This document shows positions 25,688-34,110 of a stretch of DNA of 40,613 nt, piece after piece. Source of the stretch: Cognatilysobacter segetis (GTDB taxonomy: Bacteria; Pseudomonadota; Gammaproteobacteria; Xanthomonadales; Xanthomonadaceae). Made by a program: the position numbers and the translations under genes. The notes under the pieces are model-generated. The model worked only from the letters and a program-made list of their open reading frames with translations, ran no database searches and was not told the DNA's origin. The stretch lies in NCBI RefSeq assembly GCF_004359965.1, contig NZ_SMRQ01000015.1, positions 1 to 40,613 of the forward strand. The letters are read 5' to 3'. Numbering within the stretch: the first letter of the stretch is position 1; each line of letters opens with the position of its first letter.

Positions 25688-26929
25688 TCAGTCGCGGACG
25701 CGCTGCGGCGAGGCGAAGCCTAGACCGCGCAGCCGGGCGCCGAGTTCCGCCTCGGTCGCAGCCGGTACCGGCCCGATGCGCAGGCGCCAGATCGGCTGGC
25801 CGTTGGCGACCGCGTCGAGCAGGCGCGCATCGGCGATGCCGGCGCCGCGCAGCGTGGCGAGCGCGCGGTCGGCGTTGTCGCGGGTGGAGAAACTAGCGAC
25901 CTGCAGCGTGATCGAATCGGCGGCCGCGGCGGGCGGCGCCAGCGGCGTCACGCGGATCGCGTCCGCCGATGCGGCGGTCGACGCCTGCAGCGGCGCCGCG
26001 GCCGCGAGCGCGGCATCGGCGGGTGCGGCGACGGGCGCCGCCGGAACACCCGGCGACGGCGGGACGGCCGGCGGGCGGGCGTCGTTCGACGCCACGATCG
26101 TCGGGCGGCCGGTGGCCACCCGCACGCCGCGCTGCTGCATCCAGTCCTCGAAGCCCTGGGCGCCGGTCGCGCTGTCGCGGCCATGCGCGGAATAGCGGTA
26201 GTCGCGCGTGGCGACGTCGAGCGGCGTCGACGTCGGCGCGGGGCTCGCGGGCGCCGCGGCGAACGTCGTGCCGGTGGCGGCATCGCCCGGCTGCAGCGCC
26301 TCGACGCGCACGCGGCCGGTGCCGGCGGGGTACACGCCCAGCTTCACGGCGGCGGCGAGGCTCAGGTCCATCACGCGGCCGTCGTGGAACGGGCCGCGGT
26401 CGTTGACGCGCACCACCACCGACTTGCCGGTGTCGAGGTTGGTGACGCGCGCGAAGCTCGGGATCGGCAGCGTCTTGTGCGCCGCCGAGAAGGCGTACAT
26501 GTCGTACACCTCGCGGTTGGACGTCAGCCGGCCGTGGAACTTCTGGCCGTAGTACGAGGCGAGGCCTTCCTCGGCGAAGCCGTGCGTGTCGGCGAGCACG
26601 CGGTACTCCTTGTCGAGCACGCGGTAGACCGGGTTGTTGCCCACCTTCGAGCGCGGCAGCGCGACGACCTGCGGCTCGGGGATGCAGCTGATGTCGGGGA
26701 TGACGCTCGGCGTGCGGTCCTTCTCGGACGGCCGGTACAGGCCGCCGGCGACGTAGTCCCCGCGCTTGCTGAGGTCTTCTTCCGCGGGTCGGTACCAGCT
26801 GCAGTCGCGCGTGGACGCGACGGGCGCAGGTGCCTGCACGATCGGAGCGACGGGGGGCGACGACGGGCGCGGTGCGCTCGCACAGGCGGCGAGGCCTGCG
26901 CACAGGAGCGCGACGACGATCTTTCTCAT
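25688..26929 (-). CDS. rlpA: Septal-ring lipoprotein RlpA with SPOR domain
   Basis: A 413-residue lipoprotein: lipobox LAAC with Cys16, a Pro/Ser linker, a double-psi beta-barrel (about 120-215: LASYYGQKFHGRLTSN, SFARVTNLDTGKSVVVRVNDRGPF), a long Ala/Pro-rich linker (about 220-335), and a C-terminal SPOR domain (ITLQVASFSTRDNADRALATL) that binds denuded septal glycan. In Pseudomonas RlpA is a lytic transglycosylase acting on naked strands; in E. coli it is inactive. Which applies here is open. It overlaps mltB by ATGA, so the two are coupled. Confidence 0.93.
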   Translation of the reverse strand: MRKIVVALLCAGLAACASAPRPSSPPVAPIVQAPAPVASTRDCSWYRPAEEDLSKRGDYVAGGLYRPSEKDRTPSVIPDISCIPEPQVVALPRSKVGNNPVYRVLDKEYRVLADTHGFAEEGLASYYGQKFHGRLTSNREVYDMYAFSAAHKTLPIPSFARVTNLDTGKSVVVRVNDRGPFHDGRVMDLSLAAAVKLGVYPAGTGRVRVEALQPGDAATGTTFAAAPASPAPTSTPLDVATRDYRYSAHGRDSATGAQGFEDWMQQRGVRVATGRPTIVASNDARPPAVPPSPGVPAAPVAAPADAALAAAAPLQASTAASADAIRVTPLAPPAAAADSITLQVASFSTRDNADRALATLRGAGIADARLLDAVANGQPIWRLRIGPVPAATEAELGARLRGLGFASPQRVRD

Positions 26930-28065
26930 GGGGCCGGAGCGGTTCCCGATGCGGCGGCAGGAAGCGGCGGGACCTCGCGGCCGGCGATCGACTCCGCCAG
27001 CTGGTACACCGCCATCGCGTAATGCTTGGAGATGTTATAGCGGGTGATCGCGTAGAAATTGCGGAAGCCTAGCCAGTATTCGACACCGTTCGCGCCATCG
27101 AAGCGCAGCGGCACGGCCGGTGCGCCCGCCGGCACCGGCGCGAGCGGCTGGTAGCCGCGGGCACGCAGCTCGGCCAGCGTGTAGATCGGCTCCAGCGCAT
27201 CGGGCTCGAACGCCGGCATCGCGGGGTCGTGCGTCGCGCGCACCGCCACCGTGCCGCCGCGCACCCAGCCGCCCTTCTTGGCGAAGTAGTTGGCGATCGA
27301 CGCGAACACGTCGGCCTTGTCGTTGAACAGGTCGCGCTTGCCGTCGCCGTCGCCGTCCACCGCGTACTCGCGGTAGCTCGAGGGCATGAACTGGCCCCAG
27401 CCCATCGCGCCCGCGTAGCTGCCCTTCAGCTGCGTGATGTCGAAGCCGGTTTCCTTGCCGAGCGCGAACAGCTGCGCGAGCTCGCCGCGGAAGAACGCCT
27501 CGCGCTGGTTCTCGCGCTGCGCCTTGGCGGGGTCGCCGCTGCGCGGGTAGGCGAAGGCGAGCGTGTAGAGCGCATCGACGACCGGGTAGCTGCCCTTGTT
27601 GGCGCCGTAGCTCGTTTCCACGCCGATGATCGCGGTGATGATCTCGGCCGGCACGCCGAAGCGCGCCTCGGCGCTGGCGAGGTCGGCGCGGTTGTCGGCG
27701 AGGAACTGGCGGCCGCCGTTGATGCGCGCATCGGTCATGAAGATCGGGCGGTAGTCGCGCCAGGGCTTGGCCTCGGCGGGACGCGACATCGCGGTGATGA
27801 TCGAATCGCGGATCTCGGCGCCGGCGAGCACGCGCTCGATGTAGGCCGGGTCGATGCCGTAGGCGTGCGCGGTGTCCTGCACGAACTTCGCGCGCGCCTG
27901 CTCGAACGGCAGGCGCGGACCGGCCGGCGGCAGCGGGGGCGTGCCCGGCGCCACGGGCGGCGCCTGCGTCGAGGGCGTCCGGGGGGGCGGCGGCACGGCG
28001 CAAGCGGCCGCGGCAAGCACGAGTGCGCAGGTCAGCGCACGCATCACGGGGTGTCGCATCGTCAT
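26926..28065 (-). CDS. mltB: Lytic murein transglycosylase B
   Basis: A 379-residue lipoprotein that cleaves peptidoglycan glycan strands to 1,6-anhydro products. The lipobox is LAAAAC with Cys22, followed by a Pro-rich linker. The catalytic Glu150 is in IIGVETSYGANKGSYPV, and GAMGWGQFMPSSYREYAVDGDGDGK-type segments complete the active-site region. A second ATG two codons in is an alternative start. TAACCT ends seven bases before the ATG, so a leaderless message is possible. It is the first gene of the mltB-rlpA pair. Confidence 0.92.
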   Translation of the reverse strand: MTMRHPVMRALTCALVLAAAACAVPPPPRTPSTQAPPVAPGTPPLPPAGPRLPFEQARAKFVQDTAHAYGIDPAYIERVLAGAEIRDSIITAMSRPAEAKPWRDYRPIFMTDARINGGRQFLADNRADLASAEARFGVPAEIITAIIGVETSYGANKGSYPVVDALYTLAFAYPRSGDPAKAQRENQREAFFRGELAQLFALGKETGFDITQLKGSYAGAMGWGQFMPSSYREYAVDGDGDGKRDLFNDKADVFASIANYFAKKGGWVRGGTVAVRATHDPAMPAFEPDALEPIYTLAELRARGYQPLAPVPAGAPAVPLRFDGANGVEYWLGFRNFYAITRYNISKHYAMAVYQLAESIAGREVPPLPAAASGTAPAP

Positions 28066-28121
28066 GCGGCCGAGGTTATCACGCGATTTTTCGCTTCACG
28101 GACCGACGTCGCGGCGACGGT

Positions 28122-28490
28122 TCACGCACGTGCACGCAACGCGTTCGCGCAGCGCGTGAAGGCCACCAGCTGGCCGAGCAGCGCGCCGGTCGCATTCGCC
28201 AGCGCGTCGAGCACGTCGGGCTCGCGGGTCGCCGTGAACACGCCCTGCGCGCCCTCGATCGCGACCCCGAACGCGATCACCGCGAGCAGCGCGGCGACGC
28301 GCGCGCGGCGCGCGGCGAAGAGCGGCACCGACCAGCCCGACAGCACCGCGTAGCCGAACAGGTGCTCGAGCTTGTCCATGCCGTCGAACGCCGGCGGCGG
28401 CAGGTCGGACGCGGGCAGCAGCGAGCCGGTGGCGATCGCCGCGAACATGGCGATCCAGGCGGCGAAGGCCCAGTGCCGTGAGGTGCTCAC
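28122..28490 (-). CDS. VanZ-like membrane protein
   Basis: A 122-residue protein with about four hydrophobic helices and the VanZ pattern: a first span ending SLLPAS, then DKLEHLFGYAVLS, and the signature IEGAQGVFTATREPDVLDALANATGALLG. VanZ proteins lower teicoplanin sensitivity in enterococci; the role in Gram-negatives is unknown. The GTG start overlaps the midA-like stop (GTGA), so it should be translated by coupling. Confidence 0.82.
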   Translation of the reverse strand: MSTSRHWAFAAWIAMFAAIATGSLLPASDLPPPAFDGMDKLEHLFGYAVLSGWSVPLFAARRARVAALLAVIAFGVAIEGAQGVFTATREPDVLDALANATGALLGQLVAFTRCANALRARA

Positions 28491-29692
28491 AGCCGGTGGC
28501 TGAGGTCGCCGGCCAGGAACGCCGTGCCGAACTCGACGTCCTTCTCGAAGCCCATCGCCTGGAAGCGTTCGCCCATCTCGCTCGGCAGCGTGAGGCGCTT
28601 GACCTCGTTGCCGCGGCGCAGGCGCTCCTCGTCGTTGCCGATCTGCTCGATGCGCGAGAGCACGCCGGCCAGCCCGTTGCCGAGCAGGAAACTCGCCTGC
28701 GAGCAGTAGCCGGCGAGGTCGAAGCCGGCCGACAGCCCGGCTTCCGCCAATGCGGTGAAGTCGACGGACGCGGTGACGTCCTGCAGCCCCGGCCAGGCGA
28801 GCACGTCGTCGTGCATGCGATGCCGGTAGAAGGCGCGCAGGGTGCCGTCGGTCCGGTCGTCGGCGTAGTACTCGGCGCGCGCGTAGCCGTAATCGACGAA
28901 CAGCATCGCGCCGCGCTGCATGCCGCCGGCGACCGCCTGGATCCAGTACGGCAGCTGCGGCAGCACCTCGGAGGTGTAGCCGTCGGGCAGCTCGCGGCCG
29001 AGGCGACGCTCGATGAAGCGCACGGCCTGCAGCAGCATCGAATCAGCCGGCCGCCACTGGGTGCCGAAGCGCTCGCCGTCGGTGGCCACGTACTGCTCCA
29101 TCACCTCGCGGCCGCGGATCGAGAAGCGCGGCGTCGGCAGCGCGTCGATCACCTCGTTGGCGAACAGCACGCCGTTCCAGTCGTGCGGGACCGGGCCGTC
29201 GATCCATTCGACCAGTTCGAACAGCATCGGCTGCAGCCGCTCGAACAGGCGGGCGCGCTGGCGCTCGCGCAACTGCGCGGAGGGTTCGAGGATCAGGTAG
29301 CGCGCGGGCAGCGCGTCGAGTTCCATCAGCCGCATCAGCGCGGTCTGCGCGAACGCGCCGGTGCCGCCGCCGAGTTCGAGCATCAGTGCGCTCGGCCCCA
29401 GCTGCCGCAGGACGGGCGCCACCGCATCGGCGACGCAGGCGGCGAACACGGGCCCGAGCTCGGGCGCGGTGACGAAATCGCCCGCCTCGCCGAACTTGGT
29501 GGCGCCGGCGCTGTAGTAGCCGAGGCCGGGCGCGTAGAGCGCGAGTTCCATGAAGCGGGAGAACGGGATCGCACCGCCGGTGGCGGCGATCTCGTCGTGG
29601 ATGTGGCGCGCCAGCCGCTGGCTGTGCTCGCGCGCGGCGGCGTCGGGCGTCGGCAGCGCGGCCGCGGCGCGCGCGGCGGGATCGATCGGCAT
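28487..29692 (-). CDS. MidA-like class I SAM-dependent methyltransferase
   Basis: A 401-residue protein of the MidA/NDUFAF7 (DUF185) family. It has AGDFVTAPELGPVF, the SAM-binding LELGGGTGAFAQTAL, FANEVIDALP and FVDYGYARAEYY. The eukaryotic homologue methylates an arginine of complex I subunit NDUFS2; bacterial substrates are not settled. The start at 29692 opens just past the divergent pteridine reductase. Longer antisense extension over that gene is rejected. VanZ-like gene follows by a GTGA overlap. Confidence 0.87.
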   Translation of the reverse strand: MPIDPAARAAAALPTPDAAAREHSQRLARHIHDEIAATGGAIPFSRFMELALYAPGLGYYSAGATKFGEAGDFVTAPELGPVFAACVADAVAPVLRQLGPSALMLELGGGTGAFAQTALMRLMELDALPARYLILEPSAQLRERQRARLFERLQPMLFELVEWIDGPVPHDWNGVLFANEVIDALPTPRFSIRGREVMEQYVATDGERFGTQWRPADSMLLQAVRFIERRLGRELPDGYTSEVLPQLPYWIQAVAGGMQRGAMLFVDYGYARAEYYADDRTDGTLRAFYRHRMHDDVLAWPGLQDVTASVDFTALAEAGLSAGFDLAGYCSQASFLLGNGLAGVLSRIEQIGNDEERLRRGNEVKRLTLPSEMGERFQAMGFEKDVEFGTAFLAGDLSHRL

Positions 29693-29713
29693 CGGGACGG
29701 GGGACGTGGGAGA

Positions 29714-29732
29714 CTCCCGCAGGATACGGGAG
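29714..29732. promoter_or_regulatory. Dyad in the midA/folM divergent gap
   Basis: CTCCCG-N7-CGGGAG spans the middle of the 54-base gap between two divergent starts. The loop carries GGATAC, -10-like in one direction, and TATCCT in the other, so both promoters may overlap this dyad. Confidence 0.35.
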
Positions 29733-29746
29733 CGAGGCTGAAGGCG

Positions 29747-30502
29747 ATGGCGATGCAGGCAGGCGCAAACCCGGGACGCGCGGTGCTGGTGACGGGCGCC
29801 GCGCGGCGCATCGGCGCGGCAATCGCGCGCGCGCTGCATGCCGCCGGCTGCGACCTCGCGCTGCACTACCGCGGTTCGCGCGACGCCGCGATCGCCCTGC
29901 ACGACGAGCTCGATCGCGCGCGGCCCGGCTCGGTGCTGCTGCTGCAGGCCGACCTCGGCGAATTCGACCGCCTGCCCGAACTCGTCGCGCAGGCGGTCGG
30001 TCGCTTCGGCCATCTCGACGGGCTGGTGAACAATGCATCGACGTTCGCGCCGACGCCGGTGGGCGGCGTGACGCCCGCAGACTGGGACGCGGTGTTCGCA
30101 TCCAACGCGCGCGCGCCGTTCTTCCTGTCGCAGGCCGCGGCGCCGCACCTGCGCGCCAGCGGCGGCGCAATCGTCAATCTCGTCGACATCTATGCCGAGC
30201 GCCCGTTGCGCGCGCACGCGGTCTATTCGATGGCGAAGGCCGCGCTCGCGATGGCGACGAAGGCGCTCGCGCTCGAGCTGGGGCCGGAGGTGCGCGTCAA
30301 CGCCGTCGCGCCGGGCGCGATCCTGTGGCCGGAAAACGACGCCGACCCCGCCGCGCGCGACGCGATGCTCGCGCGCACGCCGCTCGGGCGCACCGGCACG
30401 CCGGCGGAGATCGCCGAGGCGGTGCGCTGGCTGCTCCTGGACGCGACGTACTGCACCGGCCAGGTGCTGGCCGTCGACGGCGGGCGCGAGGTGGTGGGAT
30501 GA
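29747..30502 (+). CDS. Pteridine reductase / FolM-type short-chain dehydrogenase
   Basis: A 251-residue NADPH-dependent SDR. The nucleotide-binding motif TGAARRIG is the TGxxxRxG form typical of pteridine reductases (PTR1, FolM), which reduce dihydromonapterin or dihydrofolate. NNAS, the catalytic Asp-Tyr-Lys set (VDIYAERP, then YSMAKAAL) and a C-terminal GQVLAVDGG are present. Two ATGs six bases apart (29747, 29753) are possible starts. folK and folB lie 450-1300 bases further right on the other strand, so a pterin/folate link is supported by context. Confidence 0.82.
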   Translation: MAMQAGANPGRAVLVTGAARRIGAAIARALHAAGCDLALHYRGSRDAAIALHDELDRARPGSVLLLQADLGEFDRLPELVAQAVGRFGHLDGLVNNASTFAPTPVGGVTPADWDAVFASNARAPFFLSQAAAPHLRASGGAIVNLVDIYAERPLRAHAVYSMAKAALAMATKALALELGPEVRVNAVAPGAILWPENDADPAARDAMLARTPLGRTGTPAEIAEAVRWLLLDATYCTGQVLAVDGGREVVG

Positions 30503-30557
30503 CGCGCCTGCACGCGCCTGACGGCGTTCGCGTGCCGGCCGCGTGCGGGAGGGCGCG

Positions 30558-30959
30558 ATGAGCCAGCCGTCGTCGGAGCACATCCGGCGCATCGCGCCCG
30601 GTGACGACCTGCCGCTGCACGCCGCGCGCGCCGCGGTGACCGCGGCGATCCGCGACGCCTGCGACGCCGGCGTGCGCAAACTGCTCGTCGATTTCCACGG
30701 CTGGCGCGGCAGCGAGCGGCCTTCGCTCGCGCTGCGCATCGACAGCGTCTTCGAATGGAGCGCCGCGGCCGCCACGGCACCCGGTTTCGTGCTGGCGCTG
30801 GTGATGCCGCCGGCGCTGGTCGATCCCGGCAAGATCGGCTTCATCATCGGCCGCCGCATCGGCTTCAACTTCGACGTGTTCGGCTCCGTCGACGAAGCCG
30901 CCGCCTGGCTCGAAGCCGAACCCGCGTTCGTGCCGCCCGCGGACGACTGGCGCGTTTAG
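30558..30959 (+). CDS. STAS/SpoIIAA-like small protein
   Basis: A 133-residue soluble protein. VRKLLVDFHGWRGSERPS, then FVLALVMPPALVDP and NFDVFGSVDEAAAWLEAE match the beta-alpha pattern of SpoIIAA-like STAS proteins, which in some bacteria bind lipids or act as anti-anti-sigma-like switches. No partner kinase is in the window. The ATG has GGAGGG six to eight bases upstream. It follows the pteridine reductase by 55 bases and its stop overlaps that of folK (4 bases, convergent). Confidence 0.6.
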   Translation: MSQPSSEHIRRIAPGDDLPLHAARAAVTAAIRDACDAGVRKLLVDFHGWRGSERPSLALRIDSVFEWSAAAATAPGFVLALVMPPALVDPGKIGFIIGRRIGFNFDVFGSVDEAAAWLEAEPAFVPPADDWRV

Positions 30960-31444
30960 CCCAGCGCGACGACGTCGCCCGCCGTGCCGTGCTCGGCATG
31001 GGCGGCCCACAGCTGCCCGAGCGTGCGGCCCGTGTGCGGGACGGCGACGTCGGGCGCGATGTCGGCCAGCGGACGCAGCACGAACGCGTGCTTCAGTTCC
31101 GGCCGCGGGATGCGCAGGTGGCCGGCGCCGTCGAGCACGCGGTCGTCGAACAGCACGATGTCGACGTCGAGCGTGCGGTCGGAAAACCGTGGGCCGCTGC
31201 GGTCGCGGCCGTGCGCATCTTCCAGCGCATGCAGCCAGTCGTTGAGCGGCTGCGGCTCGAGGTCGCTGTCGATGATGGCGGCCGCATTGAGAAAGGCGGG
31301 CCCGTCGAAGCCCACCGCCGGCGTGCGGTAGACGGGCGAGACGATGACGTTCCCGAAGCGGGCGTGGAGCGCGTCGATCGCCGCGCGCAGGTGCTGCTCG
31401 GGCGCGACGTTGCTGCCGAGGCTGAGGTAGGCGCGGCCGCTCAT
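30956..31444 (-). CDS. folK: 2-amino-4-hydroxy-6-hydroxymethyldihydropteridine pyrophosphokinase
   Basis: A 162-residue HPPK, which transfers pyrophosphate from ATP to 6-hydroxymethyl-dihydropterin in folate synthesis. It shows LSLGSNVAP at the N-terminus, YRTPAVG, FLNAAAIIDSDL, and the signature RFSDRTLDVDIVLFDD with the Mg-binding Asp pair, then RPELKHAFVLRPL. The start overlaps the folB stop (ATGA), so folB and folK are coupled and encode consecutive steps. Confidence 0.94.
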   Translation of the reverse strand: MSGRAYLSLGSNVAPEQHLRAAIDALHARFGNVIVSPVYRTPAVGFDGPAFLNAAAIIDSDLEPQPLNDWLHALEDAHGRDRSGPRFSDRTLDVDIVLFDDRVLDGAGHLRIPRPELKHAFVLRPLADIAPDVAVPHTGRTLGQLWAAHAEHGTAGDVVALG

Positions 31445-31797
31445 GCCGTCCGCGCGCGCTCGATCATCACGCCCACCGCGCGCGCGCCGCGCACCGCGCC
31501 GGGCTTGCTCAGCTTGAGTCGCAGGTGCTGCACGGGAAATTCCGCGAGCACGATCGCGGCGACGCGCTCGGCCAGCGTTTCGACCAGCCCGAAATCCGAC
31601 TCGGCGACGAACTCGCGGATGCGCGTGCTCACCGCCTTGTAGTCGAGCGTGTGCGCGATGTCGTCGCTGGCCGCCGGCACGCGGTTGTCGAAGGCCATCT
31701 CGAGGTCGAACACCAGCGGCTGGCGGATGCGCCGTTCCCAGTCGTAGATGCCGATCAGCGCCTCGATCTCGAGGCCTTCGATGAAGACGTGGTCCAT
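31441..31797 (-). CDS. folB: Dihydroneopterin aldolase
   Basis: A 118-residue enzyme that cleaves dihydroneopterin to hydroxymethyl-dihydropterin and glycolaldehyde. IEALIGIYDWERRIRQPLVFDLEM is the typical N-terminal half; VETLAERVAAIVL and LRLKLSKPGAVRGARAVGVMIER complete it, with the conserved Lys in the second. I use ATG 31797, which has AGGGGA eight bases upstream; an 18-residue extension is not supported. It lies 54 bases after tsaD on the same strand, so one transcript could carry tsaD-folB-folK. Confidence 0.93.
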   Translation of the reverse strand: MDHVFIEGLEIEALIGIYDWERRIRQPLVFDLEMAFDNRVPAASDDIAHTLDYKAVSTRIREFVAESDFGLVETLAERVAAIVLAEFPVQHLRLKLSKPGAVRGARAVGVMIERARTA

Positions 31798-31851
31798 GGC
31801 GGCGTTCCCCTGCGGTGCGGCGATGCTACGGACGCGCCGCGCGATGTCCAC

Positions 31852-32901
31852 TCATGCGAGCGCCACCGCCGGCAGCGTGGCCATGTCCCAGCGCGGCATC
31901 ACCTGCACGCCGAGGTCCTCGTGCTGCCCGGCGGCCAAGCGCAGCGCGCCGGCGAAGGCGATCATCGCGCCGTTGTCGGTGCACAGCACCGGCGGCGGGA
32001 AGCCGACCGCGGCGCCGCGCTGCTCCGCGAGCGCGTGCAGCTTCTCGCGCAGGCGCCGGTTGGCACCGACGCCGCCGGAGACGACCAGCCGGCGGAAGCC
32101 GGTCGCATCGAGCGCACGCGCGCACTTGATGGCGAGCGTGTCGACCACCGCGTCCTCGAAGGCGCGCGCGATGTCGGCGCGGGTCGCCTCGGTCTGGTCC
32201 GAGGCGCGCCAGGCGAGCAGCACCTGCGTCTTGAGGCCGCTGAAGCTGAAGTCGAGGCCGGGGCGGTCGGTCATCGGGCGCGAGAACGTGAACGCGCCGG
32301 GTCGGCCCTGCTGGGCGATGGCCGCGAGCTGCGGGCCGCCCGGATAGGGCAGGCCCATCAGCTTGGCGGTCTTGTCGAAGGCTTCGCCGGCGGCGTCGTC
32401 CAGCGTCTCGCCGAGCAGCCGGTAGCGGCCGATGCCGTCGACGCCCACCAGCTGGGTATGGCCGCCCGACACCAGCAGCGCGACGAACGGCTCGGGCTGG
32501 CGGCCCGCGTGCAGCGCGGCGCGCTGTTCGGCGTCGTCCATCAGCGGCGCCAGCAGGTGGCCCTCCATGTGGTGGACGGCGATCGCCGGCACGTCGAGCG
32601 ACCAGGCCAGCGCCCGCGCGACGCCGGCGCCGACCAGCAGCGCCCCGACGAGGCCCGGACCGGCGGTGTAGGCGACGCCGCCGAGATCGGTCGTCGACAG
32701 GCCGGCCTCGGCCAGCGTCTGCCGGATCAGCGGCAGGGTCTTGCGCACGTGGTCGCGGCTGGCGAGTTCCGGCACCACGCCACCGTACTGCGCGTGCAGC
32801 GCGATCTGGCTGTACACGGCATGCGCGCGCAGGCCCTCGGCGGTGTCGTAGACGGCGACGCCGGTTTCGTCGCAGCTGGTTTCGATTCCCAGGACTTTCA
32901 A
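31852..32901 (-). CDS. tsaD: tRNA N6-threonylcarbamoyladenosine transferase TsaD
   Basis: A 349-residue ASKHA-family enzyme (formerly Gcp/YgjD) that, with TsaB, TsaC and TsaE, makes t6A37 on ANN-decoding tRNAs. [14 protein letters not shown] is the universal N-terminus and is read from a TTG start; no better start fits. Metal-binding His111 and His115 are in [20 protein letters not shown] and [12 protein letters not shown] follow, and [15 protein letters not shown] is near the end. It is divergent from rpsU, the standard arrangement. A GAGG lies nine bases before the TTG. Confidence 0.95.
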   Translation of the reverse strand: MKVLGIETSCDETGVAVYDTAEGLRAHAVYSQIALHAQYGGVVPELASRDHVRKTLPLIRQTLAEAGLSTTDLGGVAYTAGPGLVGALLVGAGVARALAWSLDVPAIAVHHMEGHLLAPLMDDAEQRAALHAGRQPEPFVALLVSGGHTQLVGVDGIGRYRLLGETLDDAAGEAFDKTAKLMGLPYPGGPQLAAIAQQGRPGAFTFSRPMTDRPGLDFSFSGLKTQVLLAWRASDQTEATRADIARAFEDAVVDTLAIKCARALDATGFRRLVVSGGVGANRRLREKLHALAEQRGAAVGFPPPVLCTDNGAMIAFAGALRLAAGQHEDLGVQVMPRWDMATLPAVALA

Positions 32902-32974
32902 TGACTTGGCCTCGACGGACGGGCGGCCGGGAAGGCCGTCACAGCCGCCGTCAGGAAAAAGTGGGAGCGGCAGC

Positions 32975-33004
32975 TTGCGGTGCCGCGGGACAGGCCGATA
33001 TCAT
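32975..33004 (+). promoter_or_regulatory. rpsU promoter
   Basis: TTGCGG (32975-32980), an 18-base spacer and TATCAT (32999-33004) form a good sigma-70 promoter. The transcript would begin near 33011, giving a leader of about 45 bases. Confidence 0.6.
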
Positions 33005-33055
33005 AGGCGGCTCGCCTGGCCTGTGGCCGGCGGTCCCAACCACCCGAGATTCCGT

Positions 33056-33271
33056 ATGCCGAGCGTCAAAGTCCGCGAAAACGAGCCTTTCGAGTTTGCC
33101 CTGCGCCGCTTCAAGCGCACCTGCGAGAAGGCCGGCGTCCTCGCTGAAACCCGCAAGCGCGAGTTCTACGAGAAGCCGACGCAGGAGCGCAAGCGCAAGG
33201 CCGCCGCGGCGGTGAAGCGTCAGGCGCGCCGTTCGTCGCGCGACGTCACCAAGCGCCAGCGCATGTACTGA
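33056..33271 (+). CDS. rpsU: 30S ribosomal protein bS21
   Basis: A 71-residue basic protein: [48 protein letters not shown] and a C-terminal TKRQRMY, essentially as in other gammaproteobacteria. bS21 sits near the 3' end of 16S rRNA and assists initiation. The frame is open back to 32906 but ATG 33056 is the conserved start. Usually dnaG and rpoD follow; here a terminator and a convergent gene follow instead. Confidence 0.97.
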   Translation: MPSVKVRENEPFEFALRRFKRTCEKAGVLAETRKREFYEKPTQERKRKAAAAVKRQARRSSRDVTKRQRMY

Positions 33272-33310
33272 TCGCGTCGCCGGGCTTCCCGGCACGCGTC
33301 GATGCAGCAC

Positions 33311-33346
33311 GAAAAGCCGACCACGCGTGCGTGGCCGGCTTTTCTG
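33311..33346. terminator. Bidirectional terminator after rpsU
   Basis: GAAAAGCCG, an imperfect CCACGC-gt-GCGTGG core and CGGCTTTTC form a long hairpin with A-run and T-run flanks. It lies 40 bases after rpsU and about 75 bases after the end of the convergent gene at 33423, so it can serve both. Confidence 0.85.
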
Positions 33347-33422
33347 CGTTGTGGCGCCGGCGTCGTCGGGTCGGAATGGCGCGCGTGCGACATCCCGCCG
33401 CCCGAAGGTCGTGCCGCAGCGA

Positions 33423-33986
33423 CTAATGGCCTTCCGCGGGCGGCTTGACCGGCCGTGAAGGCGCGGGCCGCGACGTGCGCGTCGTTGCCGGCGCGGTGCG
33501 CGGGCGGTTCGGGAAGAGCGGCGCCAGCTCGGCGTCGACCGCGACCGGGCGGGCCCAGCGGTCGTAGGCCGCCACGATGCCGCGCTTGAGCGCGAGGTAG
33601 CCCGGCGTGCCGGGCGCGAGGCCGAGCTCGTCGGCGATCGCGGCCCAGTCGCGCGACGGCTCGCGCTCGCGCAGCGCCACGATGTCGCGGCAGGGCCGGC
33701 CGGCCTGCATCGCCAGGCTGCAGGCGAGGTAGGCGTCGCCCGGCGTCCAGCCCGGCCGCGCCAGCAGTTCGACCACCAGCTCGCGCGGCGCGCGGTGATA
33801 GCGCACCAGCTCGTCGACGAACGCGTCGCGGTAGGTGGTGGCGTAGGTCCCGATGTCGGCCATGCGGCCATCGACCCACGCATCGCCCGAATGCGTCGCG
33901 TCCTGCGCATGCGCCGCGCCCGACGCCGCCAGGACGGCAGCGAGCAGCAGGCGGAGCAGGGCCGGATGGCAAGCGGGACGGGTCAT
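33423..33986 (-). CDS. Secreted protein of unknown function
   Basis: A 187-residue protein I do not recognise by name. A signal peptide (residues 1-28, ending AHAQ-D) leads into a helical domain with TYRDAFVDELVRYHRAPRELV, two Cys (LACSLAMQAGRPCRDI) that could form a disulfide, and DWAAIADELGLAPGTPGYLALK. The last 30 residues are Pro/Arg/Thr-rich. Similar hypothetical proteins occur in Xanthomonadaceae from memory. It converges on rpsU and has no operon partner. Confidence 0.7.
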   Translation of the reverse strand: MTRPACHPALLRLLLAAVLAASGAAHAQDATHSGDAWVDGRMADIGTYATTYRDAFVDELVRYHRAPRELVVELLARPGWTPGDAYLACSLAMQAGRPCRDIVALREREPSRDWAAIADELGLAPGTPGYLALKRGIVAAYDRWARPVAVDAELAPLFPNRPRTAPATTRTSRPAPSRPVKPPAEGH

Positions 33987-34051
33987 GGGCGCGGGTTCGG
34001 ACGGGCGGGGCGGATCATGCGCCCGTCCGCCGCAACCCGCCAGCGGCGCAT

Positions 34052-34080
34052 GAAAAAGCCACGGCGCGGACGCCGTGGCT
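34052..34080 (-). terminator. Rho-independent terminator of the Tyr/Asn-rich gene
   Basis: AGCCACGGCG-TCCG-CGCCGTGGCT is a perfect ten-pair stem on the reverse strand, followed by a run of five T. It lies about 30 bases after the gene ending at 34111. Confidence 0.88.
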
Positions 34081-34110
34081 CGGTGCGCCGCTCGGGCGAC
34101 GATGCGTCGA

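Noticed and set aside
28487..30868. Extension of the MidA-like frame to 793 codons
   Set aside because: It would cover the divergent pteridine reductase antisense; the family N-terminus begins near 29692.
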